Below are positions 53,693-63,090 of a stretch of 64,000 bases of DNA, one piece after another. This DNA is from CAIJXB01 sp964439595 (GTDB taxonomy: Bacteria > Chlamydiota > Chlamydiia > Chlamydiales > Rhabdochlamydiaceae). The stretch's first letter is position 1; the number at the start of each line of letters is the position of its first letter. The position numbers and the translations under genes were made by a program. Below the pieces are notes generated by a model that saw nothing but the letters and a program-made list of their open reading frames with translations, ran no database searches and was not told where the DNA came from. The stretch is taken from the NCBI GenBank assembly GCA_964439595.1, contig CAYTOK010000013.1, forward strand, positions 1-64,000, in the 5' to 3' direction.

Positions 53693-54991
53693 TTATGTTA
53701 AAAGTTTAAAGACCACTTCTTTAATATTGGCTTGAAAGTCTGGTAAAAAAAAGGCTCCAGAAGAAACGGGATGCCCTAAATCTTCTGCAAAAGTTGTTTG
53801 TATAAGGGATAACATTTCTGGTAAATCACAGAAAACAGCACCAAGTCCATGTTTGCGAACAAAATGCAAGTTAAAAGTCTCCCAAAGCAAATACCTAGCA
53901 GACGAAGAACTTGTATTATCCAAAAGGAGCTTTTTGCCTAAATAAATAGCTTCATTTACAGAACAAGAACCTGTTTTAGTAATAATAAGCTTGGAACAGG
54001 CCATAATTTCAATTAAATCACCGGTAAACTTACGGATATGAAATAGAAGACCTCCACTAGTCTTTATGCTAGTAAAAGCCGGGTCTTGCTTTTGAAGAAT
54101 GGCACCTTTGTCTAAAAACCATTTCAGAATACTTCTACTTGCTTGTTCATTCTTGCCCACACATATATTAAACTCCAAAGGAGTTTCAAAATCGCTATTT
54201 TTCAAAGTAGCTAACATTTGCGTGTACTGGAGTAACTTTTTATTGCCTGAAGCGCCTAAAATCAGCGTAAGAGTTTGCCTACCAGCATGCATGCCATGCT
54301 TTAGCTTCAATAGTAAAACCTCTTCAGGAGAATACACTTTTTGGCAACTTTCTCTAACAGGAAATCCACTGATAAATATTTTAGATAAAGGAAAGACACC
54401 CGTGCGGAGCCCCTTCTTCTTAAGATCAGCATCATCATATGGAAAGGCAAAAGCTATTTTATCTTCTTCTTTAAACTGGTTTTTTTTCATCCCTAAGAAA
54501 AAAGTAGAGGTGTCCAAATCAGTTGGCAAAATTAAAAAAGGAAGATCTCTTTTTTGTAATGCTTTGGCAATACCCCCATTAAAATAGGGCACAGTAGAAA
54601 TCACAAGATCATAAGCATTCTGTTTTTGAGACAAGTAATCATCGAAATGTTTGTTAATCCTCTCTTGATTAAGTTGCATATATTTGTTGCCTAAAGTCAC
54701 AAAAATCATATTAGCTAATCTATGATATCCTTTACGCAACATAAAGTTATACAAATCCTCGGCAGTGAACATGCCAAAAGTCATTGTCTGCAAAAAATCT
54801 AATGAACAGGTAATCTCTGTAAGTATGTTTACCACTTTCACATCATATTCTTCAGACAAGGTATCCCTTAAGGACTCTCCTGCTACCTTATGACCTCCGC
54901 CCCCTTCGCTAATGAGAACTAAAATCCTTTTTTTTGCCTTCTTATCCAGAGAAGGCAATTCGTTAATCTTTTCTAATAGGGCTGCCTTCAT
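53693..54991 (-). CDS. MGDG synthase/UgtP-like GT28 glycosyltransferase
   Basis: A 432-residue GT-B enzyme. The N-terminal ILVLISEGGGGHKVAGESL (about 23-41) is the acceptor-side motif of diacylglycerol glycosyltransferases of the MGDG synthase type. The C-terminal donor-side segment LIITKTGSCSVNEAIYLGK holds the GS and E residues of the nucleotide-sugar site. It probably glycosylates a membrane lipid at the cytoplasmic face; the sugar and acceptor are unknown. It follows yebC by 14 nt on the minus strand. Confidence 0.75.
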   Translation of the reverse strand: MKAALLEKINELPSLDKKAKKRILVLISEGGGGHKVAGESLRDTLSEEYDVKVVNILTEITCSLDFLQTMTFGMFTAEDLYNFMLRKGYHRLANMIFVTLGNKYMQLNQERINKHFDDYLSQKQNAYDLVISTVPYFNGGIAKALQKRDLPFLILPTDLDTSTFFLGMKKNQFKEEDKIAFAFPYDDADLKKKGLRTGVFPLSKIFISGFPVRESCQKVYSPEEVLLLKLKHGMHAGRQTLTLILGASGNKKLLQYTQMLATLKNSDFETPLEFNICVGKNEQASRSILKWFLDKGAILQKQDPAFTSIKTSGGLLFHIRKFTGDLIEIMACSKLIITKTGSCSVNEAIYLGKKLLLDNTSSSSARYLLWETFNLHFVRKHGLGAVFCDLPEMLSLIQTTFAEDLGHPVSSGAFFLPDFQANIKEVVFKLLT

Positions 54992-55005
54992 TCAAAAATC
55001 CATTT

Positions 55006-55722
55006 TTACAATTTCATATTGTGATAAACTGCATCGACATCATCAAGAGCTTCAAGCCACTCTATTAATGCTTCATTAGCCTGGGTGGTTTCTAAATCAC
55101 ATTCCACATACACCTTAGGGATCATTTCTAAAGAACATTCTTCTACAATACCACCAGACAACTCTAATTGTCCTTTAACTTGATAAAGAAGATCCGGGGG
55201 GGTCATTACCGTATAATCATCTTCATTTACGATAAAATCTTCAGCACCCGCTTCAGATGCCACCATAAATAAAGAGTCTTCGTCTCCTCTTTTTTTAGAT
55301 AAGATAAGGACTCCTTTCTTGTCAAAGTTAAAAAGCACAGCACCGGGACTAGCAATAGAGCCTCCCCGTTTATTGGTGGCAATTTTCATATCGGAAGAAA
55401 TGCGATTTTTATTGTCTGACATAATTTCTACAACTAGGCCAACGCCTCCATGCCCATAAAGTTCATAAGTCATTTCTAAAAAATCTGCTTGATCCGCAGA
55501 AGAAGCTTTCTTAATATTTCTTTCTATGTTCTCACTGGGTAAATTAATTTCTTTAGCTTTTTGAATAGCTAATTTCAGCTTAGCATTAGTTTTAGGATCA
55601 TTTCCTCCCTGCTTTACTGCGCTAATAATTTCCTTTGTTACTCTAGAAAAAATTTTTCCTTTTTTAGCATCAGCTCTTTCTTTTCTATGTTTAGTATTTG
55701 CCCATTTACTGTGTCCTGCCAT
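55006..55722 (-). CDS. yebC: YebC/PmpR family transcription or translation factor
   Basis: A 238-residue protein with the invariant N-terminus MAGHSKWANTKHRKERADAK and KIFSRVTKEI, then DNKNRISSDMKIATNKRGG and the ending GVGLVVE-type folds. AAGGA precedes the ATG. YebC proteins regulate transcription or help ribosomes at difficult sequences. In Chlamydia the yebC gene also lies close to an acetyltransferase gene and prfB. Confidence 0.95.
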   Translation of the reverse strand: MAGHSKWANTKHRKERADAKKGKIFSRVTKEIISAVKQGGNDPKTNAKLKLAIQKAKEINLPSENIERNIKKASSADQADFLEMTYELYGHGGVGLVVEIMSDNKNRISSDMKIATNKRGGSIASPGAVLFNFDKKGVLILSKKRGDEDSLFMVASEAGAEDFIVNEDDYTVMTPPDLLYQVKGQLELSGGIVEECSLEMIPKVYVECDLETTQANEALIEWLEALDDVDAVYHNMKL

Positions 55723-55737
55723 GGCTATCCTTTTCTA

Positions 55738-56238
55738 CTATAAATATTTTTGCATGAAAATTTTACGCCTGCACTTGCCATTTTCCTTCGTAAAACAATC
55801 ATGAGCCCCGAAGGGGGTAAAACCCAATCTCTCATAAAGACGTTTTGCGGGATTTCCATCATAAACCTCTAAGTGCAAGATTTCAATTTGAAAAGTATTT
55901 TTAGCTAAAACCATCAACTCTTCAATTAAAGCTCCACCTACTCCAAAGCCTCTACGTTCTTCAGCTACTATGATGGAAAAAAGACAAGTGTGGGCTAATT
56001 TTTTATATCCTTGTACATACATAACAACCGCGCCAACAGGAGCCCCGTCCCAAAGAGCAGTAATTCCCATCCCCTTTTTACCATATTCGGTCCATATCCT
56101 GACAGAATCTTCTATTTCCTTCTCCCCATCCATAGGAAAATAAAGAAGAATATCGGGAGCACTCAGCCATTTTTTTAAAAAAAGAGCATCTTCTTCTTGA
56201 AAAGGTCTAAAAGATAATTCTTTAGGACGAGGATTCAT
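55738..56238 (-). CDS. GNAT family N-acetyltransferase
   Basis: A 166-residue enzyme with the GNAT fold: RPFQEEDALFLKKWL at the start, strand 4 and the acetyl-CoA loop in EERRGFGVGGALIEEL (R/QxxGxG/A), and the C-terminal LYERLGFTPFG. The acceptor is unknown (protein or small-molecule amine). It overlaps the upstream acetyltransferase gene by 4 nt (ATGA) and is 15 nt from yebC. Confidence 0.85.
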   Translation of the reverse strand: MNPRPKELSFRPFQEEDALFLKKWLSAPDILLYFPMDGEKEIEDSVRIWTEYGKKGMGITALWDGAPVGAVVMYVQGYKKLAHTCLFSIIVAEERRGFGVGGALIEELMVLAKNTFQIEILHLEVYDGNPAKRLYERLGFTPFGAHDCFTKENGKCRRKIFMQKYL

Positions 56239-56750
56239 GAAAAACCTTCTTTCTCTGCTTGTAGTTCAGAAATAAGGCAAGTTCTAGGCTGGTATACGCC
56301 TCCTGTTTTTACGTAATTTTCCTGCCTAGCAAAAGGATGAAAATCGAACTTTTCCAAAAGAGAAATTATAGGGTTATCTCCAAAAACTTCGATATGAATA
56401 GCATCTAATTTAAAATATGTTTTCGCTAAGTGCTTTGTGTTTTTAAGTAAGGAAGATCCTATACCCTCTCGCCAATGCTTAGGATCCACACACATTTTAA
56501 AAGCTGCATGGTGACTTATTTTCTTATACGGCATGAGAAATAAAATAGACATGGCGCAGGGAACGTGGTTTATAGTTGCGGTCAAGCCAGCCTGATAGCG
56601 GCAAAAAAACATCCAGGTAGCTATCGCATTATCCCTTTCTGCTTCGCTACTCATAGGGAACCATTTACTCACGGATCCTTGAGCAAGCCACTCTCGCAAA
56701 TAAGCCACATCCATAGGCCTTGTATATCTAATATCTATTTCTGCACTCAT
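56235..56750 (-). CDS. GNAT family N-acetyltransferase
   Basis: A 171-residue paralogue of the downstream acetyltransferase. The CoA loop is KHWREGIGSSLLKNTK, and the ending LLEKFDFHPFAR aligns with the LYERLGF region. The N-terminal IRYTRPMDVAYLREWLAQG is similar too. Its start overlaps the prfB stop (ATGA). Chlamydia has one such gene at this place, so a local duplication is likely. Confidence 0.8.
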   Translation of the reverse strand: MSAEIDIRYTRPMDVAYLREWLAQGSVSKWFPMSSEAERDNAIATWMFFCRYQAGLTATINHVPCAMSILFLMPYKKISHHAAFKMCVDPKHWREGIGSSLLKNTKHLAKTYFKLDAIHIEVFGDNPIISLLEKFDFHPFARQENYVKTGGVYQPRTCLISELQAEKEGFS

Positions 56751-57842
56751 GCAAATTCCTTTAAATAAGCATTCACAAAAGGATCTAAATCACCGTCTAA
56801 CACAGCAAGAGCATTTCCCACTTCAAATTTAGTCCTAGCATCTTTTACTAAAGTATAGGGATGAAGAGTATAGCTTCGAATTTGACTACCCCAAGCAATT
56901 TCTTTCTTTTCTCCGCCTAGACTTTGCATCTTACTTTTACGCTCTTCGCTCTCTTTCTCGTACAGCTTGGCTTTAAGCATTTTAAAACAAGTTTCCTTGT
57001 TTTGCAGCTGGCTTCTTTCTCCCTGACAAGAAACTGTAATTCCTGTAGCAAGGTGCGTTAATCTTACAGCAGAATCAGTTGTATTTACGTGCTGACCTCC
57101 GGCTCCTGAAGATCGGTACGTATCTATACGAATTTCTTCAGGGCGGATTTCAATTTTAATATTATCATCCACCTCGGGGGTAACATCTACCGAAGCGAAG
57201 CTTGTATGACGTTTAGCATTGCTATCAAAAGGGGAAATCCTCACCAATCGATGGACCCCTTTTTCCGCTTTAGAGTATCCGTAAGCAAACGGTCCCACAA
57301 TTTTCATTGTCACACTTTTAATACCTGCAACATCACCATCTACCGTATCTAAGAGCTCGCACTTCCACCCTTTTTTCACTGCCCATCTTTGATACATCCG
57401 ACAAAGCATAAGAGCCCAGTCACACGCCTCCGTACCTCCAGCCCCGGCATTAATACTTAAATAACAGTTATTCCCATCCATATCTCCTGAAAGCATTCTG
57501 CGAACTTCCAATTCTCCAAGAACGAGATCTATTCTTATAAGCTCTTTTCTAAGATCCTCTACCATTTCCGCATCATTTATAGCAAGAGCTTCAGGTAAAA
57601 TAGATTTTACATCAGAAAAACTGCGTTTTAACTCTTGACAGGGTACGGTCCAGACTTTTAATGATTGGCTTTTTTCTATTACTTCTTTTGCCGCTTGCTG
57701 ATCATCCCAAAAACCATCAGCTTGCATTTTTGCTTCTAAGACAGCTACATCAGCTTCTTTAGAAGCGAGGTCAAAGATACCTCGTCATATGAAGGATTCG
57801 GCTTTCTATATTTTCTACAAGCAACTCTATGTTCTCTTCCAT
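56747..57842 (-). CDS. prfB: peptide chain release factor 2, with programmed +1 frameshift
   Basis: The full protein is 364 residues, made from two frames: 23 codons from ATG 57842 to CTT 57776-57774, then a +1 shift over the UGA (57773-57771) and continued reading from GAC 57772. The joined product contains the stop-recognition tripeptide SPF (in RISPFDSNAKRH) and the catalytic GGQ (in SGAGGQHVNTTD), and its length matches RF2. It releases peptides at UGA and UAA. The shift is the classic autoregulation, since scarce RF2 slows UGA termination and favours frameshifting. It is the first gene of a coupled run with two acetyltransferases and yebC. Confidence 0.95.
57771..57785 (-). promoter_or_regulatory. 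prfB programmed frameshift site
   Basis: The minus strand reads ACG AGG TAT CTT TGA C. The slippery CTT followed by UGA C is the RF2 recoding signal, with an AGG just upstream acting as the internal SD-like stimulator. Both zero frame and +1 frame are open on the correct sides. Confidence 0.93.
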
Positions 57843-58052
57843 AAATCTCCTCTTATTCTTCCCAGCACAAGCATCCTCTAAAAGATAAAAAAAGTCAATT
57901 TGTCTCTAAATCTTAAAACAAAAAAATGACCGCCCTAAAAAACATACTTACAACTAAAAAAGTTCCTCTTCCTAGCATAAGCGAGGACATATAGACGAAA
58001 GTTTGCTCCCTAACTCCTCCCTTAAGGACGAGATTTGCGTGTGTCCGCAGGA
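57843..58052. other. intergenic region between rsfS and prfB with a structured GC-richer part
   Basis: The part at about 57981-58048 can close a stem GCGAGGACA with TGTCCGC (one bulge) and contains near-repeats GACGAAAGTTTGC and GACGAGATTTGC. Read on the minus strand it is also an in-frame 26-codon continuation after the rsfS TGA. The rest is AT-rich and should include the prfB promoter. No gene is assigned. Confidence 0.35.
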
Positions 58053-58427
58053 TCAAAGTGCAAGTTGCATTTTAGGCACCTTAATGACCACATCCACAAT
58101 GTCAGCTTCGCGCCAAAGGCTTTCTAAATCATAATGATCTCTAATACCCGGCATGAAAAGATGAACTACTAACCAAGAAAAATCTAGAACGACCCAATCC
58201 CCTGTTTTCATACCTTGCTCAAAAGAACATTCTACACTGCCCCTAGAAAATTCCTGAGCTAGAGAGTGTAAAACACCTTCAGCAAGAGCTGTTACATGCT
58301 TATCAGCTAAGCCTTCGGCTATTATAACATAGTCTGCTGTTGTCGGACAATTTCTCACATCCAAAGCTAAAATATTGACCCCTTTCTTATCAAAAATAGC
58401 CTGGGAAATACAGTTAAGAATATCCAT
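58053..58427 (-). CDS. rsfS: ribosomal silencing factor RsfS (iojap)
   Basis: A 124-residue protein with AAGGAG before ATG 58427. Conserved regions are GVNILALDVRNCPTTADYVI, ADKHVTALAEGV, WVVLDFSWLVVHLF and YDLESLWREADIV. RsfS binds ribosomal protein L14 and blocks subunit joining under starvation. It is 10 nt from the HAD gene upstream. Confidence 0.93.
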   Translation of the reverse strand: MDILNCISQAIFDKKGVNILALDVRNCPTTADYVIIAEGLADKHVTALAEGVLHSLAQEFSRGSVECSFEQGMKTGDWVVLDFSWLVVHLFMPGIRDHYDLESLWREADIVDVVIKVPKMQLAL

Positions 58428-58437
58428 CTTTCTCCTT

Positions 58438-59079
58438 TTAAATTTGCTTCCAACCCCATTTTTTAGATAGCTTTTTTAATCTTCTATCCGGGTTCACTAC
58501 AACCTTAGAGCCCGCCGAAAGCAAGAAAGGAATATCTAAATAGCTATCAGAATATGCAGTAACAGCTTCTTTAGAAATGGCTAGTTGCAGCCTAAAAGCT
58601 TCGACTAAACGAGCCTTTTCCTCTCCTTGCAATATAATCGCAATTTGGCACAACCTTCCATCTTTGTCAACTTGGTATTGCGAAGCTCTTGATTCATCCA
58701 CTCCAAACCATTTAGCAATAGGGGAAACCAAAAAAGTAGGGGAGCTTGATAAAATAACAGTATAGTGATTTTCTCTTTGAGCAAGACGTAAACTTTCTAC
58801 AGCAGGAGTAAATAATAAATGCTCTAGATGTTCTTCTAAGAAAAGGGTAATCTGCTCTTGCAAGAAGTTTAAAGATAACCCGAACAAAATCCTGCGAAAA
58901 GCCTTTCGATGTAGATCTTCTAAGGAAAGCCCAAAATAACGATGTCTTATGTAATAAACGATTGCGCTGCAAACAGCAGATAAAGAAATGACTTTTTTCT
59001 TATATAAATATTTACAGAATACGACGCTGCTATTTTTCTTAAGCAGCGTCTTATCCAAATCAAAAACAGAGAGAAACAA
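58438..59079 (-). CDS. HAD-IB family phosphatase (SerB-like)
   Basis: A 213-residue HAD hydrolase starting at TTG 59079 with GAAGG upstream, 3 nt after the coiled-coil gene. Motif I is FDLDKTLLKKNSS, motif II is VILSSSPTFLVSPIA, and motif IV is YSDSYLDIPFLLSAG. The helical cap between motif I and II and the GSKVVVNPD ending fit the HAD-IB group (phosphoserine phosphatase-like). Which phosphate ester it cleaves is unknown. Confidence 0.82.
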   Translation of the reverse strand: MFLSVFDLDKTLLKKNSSVVFCKYLYKKKVISLSAVCSAIVYYIRHRYFGLSLEDLHRKAFRRILFGLSLNFLQEQITLFLEEHLEHLLFTPAVESLRLAQRENHYTVILSSSPTFLVSPIAKWFGVDESRASQYQVDKDGRLCQIAIILQGEEKARLVEAFRLQLAISKEAVTAYSDSYLDIPFLLSAGSKVVVNPDRRLKKLSKKWGWKQI

Positions 59080-59082
59080 AGA

Positions 59083-60726
59083 CTAGCCTTCTAATTCCGC
59101 TATCTTCCCTTCGATTTCTTCAATATCTGCATTAATCTTATCTAAACTCGCTTTTTCAGCGTCCATAAGATCTCTACAAGCCATTGCTTTTTCAAAGTCA
59201 AGACTGGAACCACTCAAAGATTTTCGATATACTTCCAATTGCGCTTTCATTTCTTGTCTTCTTTCTTTCTTTTCTTTAAGAAGCTGCTTTAAACCTTCGT
59301 ATTGCTCCTGCTCATCATCCGAAAGCGAAAGCAAACTACGTCCTTTAGCTTCTAGCATTTTATCTTTAAGCTGCTTAAACATCTTATCTAAAAGAGCTTT
59401 TTCTGCTTTCGATGCAACGAGCATTTTATAAGCTTCTTCTAGCACGGAACGTTTAGAAGTAAGTTCTTCAAAAGAATTTTCGGAAGAACTGTCAAGTAAA
59501 GACTGTAAGTCAGAGCGAAATTCCTGTACTTTAAGAAATCGTAAATCTTCCGCTTTTTTCTCTTTATCTTGTAACTCTTCCAATTGAAGTCTTTTTTTAT
59601 CTTCATGAGGCTTCTTAGCCAAATCCATTTGGTCTTTAACTGTTTTAAATTCCATACGGCCAAGTTCCACCCCTTTTAAGATGTGGAAAAGCTCTTGATA
59701 CCTCTTTTCAACAGAAGAAAATTCAACTTCTTCAGCGCAAAATGTAGAAAACTCTTTCACTTGAAGCATAATTTGTTCAAAATTTTGCTGCGACTGCGCT
59801 TTTTTTTCATTAAATTCTTTTTTCTTTTCTTTTTCTACTTCTCTAACAAGATCCCAACAAGAGCTTAACTTAACTCTAGTATCAGTAAAAGAATGGGTAT
59901 TTAAAGTTAAGATTTTAGCAATAGACTGTAAAGACTTAATCTCCTCTCTAAGCGCATGTAAAGGCAAAGAAGCTGTTTCCGTAAATCCTCTGCCACTAGC
60001 AAAATGCTTAGAAACAAAAAGAGCAACATCTTCCATAAAGTCTTCTGAAATCTTCTTAATAAACTCTTTTCTCTTAGGAAAAATAGAGTCTCCACAGGCA
60101 GAAAGTCTTTCAAATAATTTATTCTTATTACGAATGCGCATGTCTGTCTTAATAACTTCCTTACGAAGAGCATTTACCTTGGCTGCAAAAGCATTTAAAA
60201 AATGCAATTCTTTTTGCATTTGATTATAGGATTCCGCTTTTTCTTTCAAACTCAAGGAATCTAAAATAAGGGCAATATCCGCAGATTGCGAAGAAACGTC
60301 TTTATAAGCAGCTAAATCTTGTACTAAAGATTGTACTGCTAAGTCTATTTGCTCATAAGCAAAAGCCGACTGCTCGTCTAATATTTCTTTAAGCCTTCTA
60401 GCCTCAACAGATAAATCCACATACTGCTGCCACAGTTCTGCCCTTGATTTAGCCGAAAGAGCTTCTTTAAAAAGAGGAAGACATAACTTTCTTATCTCCC
60501 AAAACTCTCGAAATCGAGGGGAAGCGAAGGAGGAAAGCCTAGCTCGCATAAAGTCGATAGCTTTTCTAATTTTCTCCTCTGGATCCTTCATCTCGATAAA
60601 AAGAGAAAGAAACGTTTTAAAATCCTCTGACTCCGGCTGATAATTTTTCTCTAAGGGGCTCTCTTCTTCACTTAATTGAGCTTTTTCCTCTAAGACACTC
60701 TCTATAATTTCTTCATTCGCTTGCAT
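59083..60726 (-). CDS. coiled-coil protein of unknown function
   Basis: A 547-residue, highly charged, almost entirely helical protein with long heptad stretches (for example KEKKAEDLRFLKVQEF and a C-terminal EKASLDKINADIEEIEGKIA). No signal peptide, membrane span or catalytic motif is seen. I recall a coiled-coil hypothetical protein between the iojap gene and miaA in Chlamydia (CT768 region) and expect this to be its counterpart. A structural or chromosome/ribosome-associated role is possible but not shown. Confidence 0.7.
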   Translation of the reverse strand: MQANEEIIESVLEEKAQLSEEESPLEKNYQPESEDFKTFLSLFIEMKDPEEKIRKAIDFMRARLSSFASPRFREFWEIRKLCLPLFKEALSAKSRAELWQQYVDLSVEARRLKEILDEQSAFAYEQIDLAVQSLVQDLAAYKDVSSQSADIALILDSLSLKEKAESYNQMQKELHFLNAFAAKVNALRKEVIKTDMRIRNKNKLFERLSACGDSIFPKRKEFIKKISEDFMEDVALFVSKHFASGRGFTETASLPLHALREEIKSLQSIAKILTLNTHSFTDTRVKLSSCWDLVREVEKEKKKEFNEKKAQSQQNFEQIMLQVKEFSTFCAEEVEFSSVEKRYQELFHILKGVELGRMEFKTVKDQMDLAKKPHEDKKRLQLEELQDKEKKAEDLRFLKVQEFRSDLQSLLDSSSENSFEELTSKRSVLEEAYKMLVASKAEKALLDKMFKQLKDKMLEAKGRSLLSLSDDEQEQYEGLKQLLKEKKERRQEMKAQLEVYRKSLSGSSLDFEKAMACRDLMDAEKASLDKINADIEEIEGKIAELEG

Positions 60727-60827
60727 AAGTACTATTTCTAAGGGGGTTGATAAACGATGGTTTATGACATTTTCGCGGTGATTATACGAAAAACCGGAGT
60801 TTTATGAAAAGTTTTTTTTCTCTAAAA

Positions 60828-61883
60828 TCAAAAAGAAAGCTCAAAATCCTGCAAAATAATCTCTGCAGCCTGTTCGAACGAAATATTATCTCGACTAAGC
60901 CATCGAAAAAGGGGCTCTTTCTTGAACCAGGTAAATTGTCTTTTAGCATATCTTCGAGAAGCCTGCTTAAATAAAACCATGAAACGAGCCTTATCTTCGT
61001 CCGTTTTACTAGAGGAAAGGTACTCCAAACACTGCCGATATCCAATAGCCTGAGAAGCTGAAGAATTATCTCTAAGCCCCAAAGCATCAAGCTCCATTAC
61101 CTCCTCAATAAATCCCCTTGAGACCATCTCTTCACATCTTGCATCAATCCCCTTATAAAGAATATCTTTTGATTTATGCAAAAACCAGCAGCGAGCATTA
61201 TACCTATGGCCGTCTATATTTTGCCGAGAAAATTGAGAAACCCTTTTATTAGTAAGTGAAATAATCTCCAAAGCTCTTACAATTTTATGTTTATCATTAC
61301 ATGTAATTGTCTTCGCATAATCAGGATCCACTTCTTTTAATTTTTCAAATAAAAATAACGAGCCACGTTGCTCCATTTCTTTTTCCCAATGAGATCTCAC
61401 AACCTCTACAGATGGAGGCCCTCCAGGGGGGCCATAAAGCAACGCATTAAGATAAAAGCCGGTACCCCCTACAACAATAGGCACATGCCCCCTTTCGAAG
61501 ATCTCTTCCACTACCCGTGTTGCTTCTTTCCAAAAATCTACAACGTTGAAGGTTTGATTAATATCCCTTATATCAATGAGGTGATGCGGTATAGCTGCCC
61601 TTTCTTCTAGGGAAGCCTTCGCAGTTCCTATATCCATGCCTCTATAAACCTGCATAGAGTCTGCAGAAACAATTTCTCCACCTATAGCTTGAGCTATGAG
61701 AAAGGAAAGCTCCGTTTTACCGACACTTGTTGGACCGGAAATGATAATTATTTTTTTATTCGACCCGGGAAGGTCAATGTGAATTCTCTCTGGCGCAATC
61801 ATTTTTTGCCAAAATTCAAACCACTCCCTGTCCTCCACAGCAAGCTCGGATCCAGAAAAAAAAACCTGATTATCTTCAGTCAA
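60828..61883 (-). CDS. miaA: tRNA dimethylallyltransferase
   Basis: A 351-residue enzyme that adds dimethylallyl to A37 of tRNAs reading UNN codons. The P-loop ISGPTSVGKTEL is followed by EIVSADSMQVYRGMDIGTAK, IPHHLIDI and VGGTGFYLNALLYG; the C-terminal RRYAKRQFTWFKKE contains the tRNA-binding part. The first 40 residues are longer than in most MiaA. The TTG at 61883 has a G-rich element 8 nt upstream; ATG 61802 is the alternative start. It is 18 nt after the KH gene. Confidence 0.93.
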   Translation of the reverse strand: MTEDNQVFFSGSELAVEDREWFEFWQKMIAPERIHIDLPGSNKKIIIISGPTSVGKTELSFLIAQAIGGEIVSADSMQVYRGMDIGTAKASLEERAAIPHHLIDIRDINQTFNVVDFWKEATRVVEEIFERGHVPIVVGGTGFYLNALLYGPPGGPPSVEVVRSHWEKEMEQRGSLFLFEKLKEVDPDYAKTITCNDKHKIVRALEIISLTNKRVSQFSRQNIDGHRYNARCWFLHKSKDILYKGIDARCEEMVSRGFIEEVMELDALGLRDNSSASQAIGYRQCLEYLSSSKTDEDKARFMVLFKQASRRYAKRQFTWFKKEPLFRWLSRDNISFEQAAEIILQDFELSF

Positions 61884-61901
61884 AGCAAATGCCCCCGGTA
61901 G

Positions 61902-62132
61902 TTATTGAATAAGCTCAAGTCTAACTCTTGCACCAGAGCGCGCTCCCACAGTCATAGCTATGGTTCTCAAGGATTTAACAATCTTACCCTGACGCCCTAC
62001 AACTTTAGCCACATCCTCAGGAGCTACCCGAACCTCTAAGGTGGCTCCTTGATCACCTTCTATAAGTTGAACATCTACAGACTCCGGTTTGTCTACTAGA
62101 TTCTTAACAAGATATGCAATAAATTCTTTCAT
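61902..62132 (-). CDS. khpA: KH-domain RNA-binding protein (KhpA/YlqC-like)
   Basis: A 76-residue protein with a single KH domain carrying the GxxG loop in VVGRQGKIVKSLR. The start MKEFIAYLVKNLVDKPESV is typical of KhpA. In other bacteria it forms an RNA-binding complex with KhpB and often lies in the rpsP-trmD operon; here it precedes miaA. Confidence 0.87.
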   Translation of the reverse strand: MKEFIAYLVKNLVDKPESVDVQLIEGDQGATLEVRVAPEDVAKVVGRQGKIVKSLRTIAMTVGARSGARVRLELIQ

Positions 62133-62523
62133 AAAAGAAACCCTGTATTAAATAATTAAAACCACAGCTTAAGTTACATAGATTAAAACACTTCCACTTC
62201 TAAAGCTATCGCCAAAAACAAATTAGCAACAGTTTAGCCAATTTTCTATTTTGTATCCATTTTTTTATCACCAGAAAAAAAATAAAAAAATTATAACCAA
62301 AACATCCTTTGCTAGATAAAAAATTAACTAAAAGCACAAAGCACTAAAAAAAAATCCACAAAAACCCAGATAATTAAAAAAGTTATATAATAAGACGAAG
62401 GAGACTTAGTTAAGATAATTATAAGGCCCTGCTACCTTTATCTTTTCTTTCTCTTCATTACAAATAAAGACAGACAAAAAAACCTTTAATGTGCCTTCGT
62501 TTATACTAAAGGAGGATGGACAT
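62133..62523. other. divergent regulatory region without a gene
   Basis: A very AT-rich 391-nt gap between khpA (minus) and the plus-strand unknown gene. It contains a TATAAT at 62386-62391, a candidate -10 for the plus-strand gene, but no clear -35 at the right spacing. Nothing else is visible. Confidence 0.4.
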
Positions 62524-63090
62524 ATGACAAATAAAGCGTTAGAAAATCCAAAATCCGCAGGAAATAAACTTTTCCAAACTGGGTCTGATTTTTACACCTG
62601 GTATATGAGCTGGCTAAAAGAGCCTAAATCACAAAGCGAAGTTTTTAAACTTCTTTCAGAACTCATGAGAGTTGGCCTCCTTTCATTCACAGGAGGCCAA
62701 TACCTCTCCTTGGAAGAAGAAGATACTGTCCATGACTCTTTAACTACTTTAAAAGAGGAATTATGCGACTGTAAAATTAGACAAACTGAGGTAGCAAAAA
62801 AACTACAAAACATCGTAGATTCTTTGATTATAAATAATCCTAAAGCAAAACTTATAGTCTACGCAACGGATATCGAATACAGGTACTGTATTAAAGAAAA
62901 AAAATCCCTAAAAATAAAACAACTACAAACACACCTAAACAGTCTAGTACATAAAATTACTCCATCTTTTTTATCCATTAACACCTATGCCATATCACAA
63001 ATTCTATGTAAGACGCTGGAAGAGTCTCCTCCAGATGCAGAAGAATCTCTGGTGCAAGAAATTGAAAAATGGATCCAGCTTAACGAATAA
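62524..63090 (+). CDS. 188-residue protein of unknown function
   Basis: ATG 62524 (MTNKALENPKSAGNKLFQTG) has a strong SD (AAGGAGG) and is preferred over ATG 62491. The protein is soluble and helical, with a Cys/charged middle part (LKEELCDCKIRQTEVAKKLQ). No family is recognised. It is the only plus-strand gene in a minus-strand block, and its last 11 nt overlap the 3' end of ftsQ on the other strand. Confidence 0.65.
   Translation: MTNKALENPKSAGNKLFQTGSDFYTWYMSWLKEPKSQSEVFKLLSELMRVGLLSFTGGQYLSLEEEDTVHDSLTTLKEELCDCKIRQTEVAKKLQNIVDSLIINNPKAKLIVYATDIEYRYCIKEKKSLKIKQLQTHLNSLVHKITPSFLSINTYAISQILCKTLEESPPDAEESLVQEIEKWIQLNE

Noticed and set aside
54099..54587. 162-codon plus-strand frame inside the glycosyltransferase gene
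   Set aside because: Antisense shadow of a well-supported GT28 gene.
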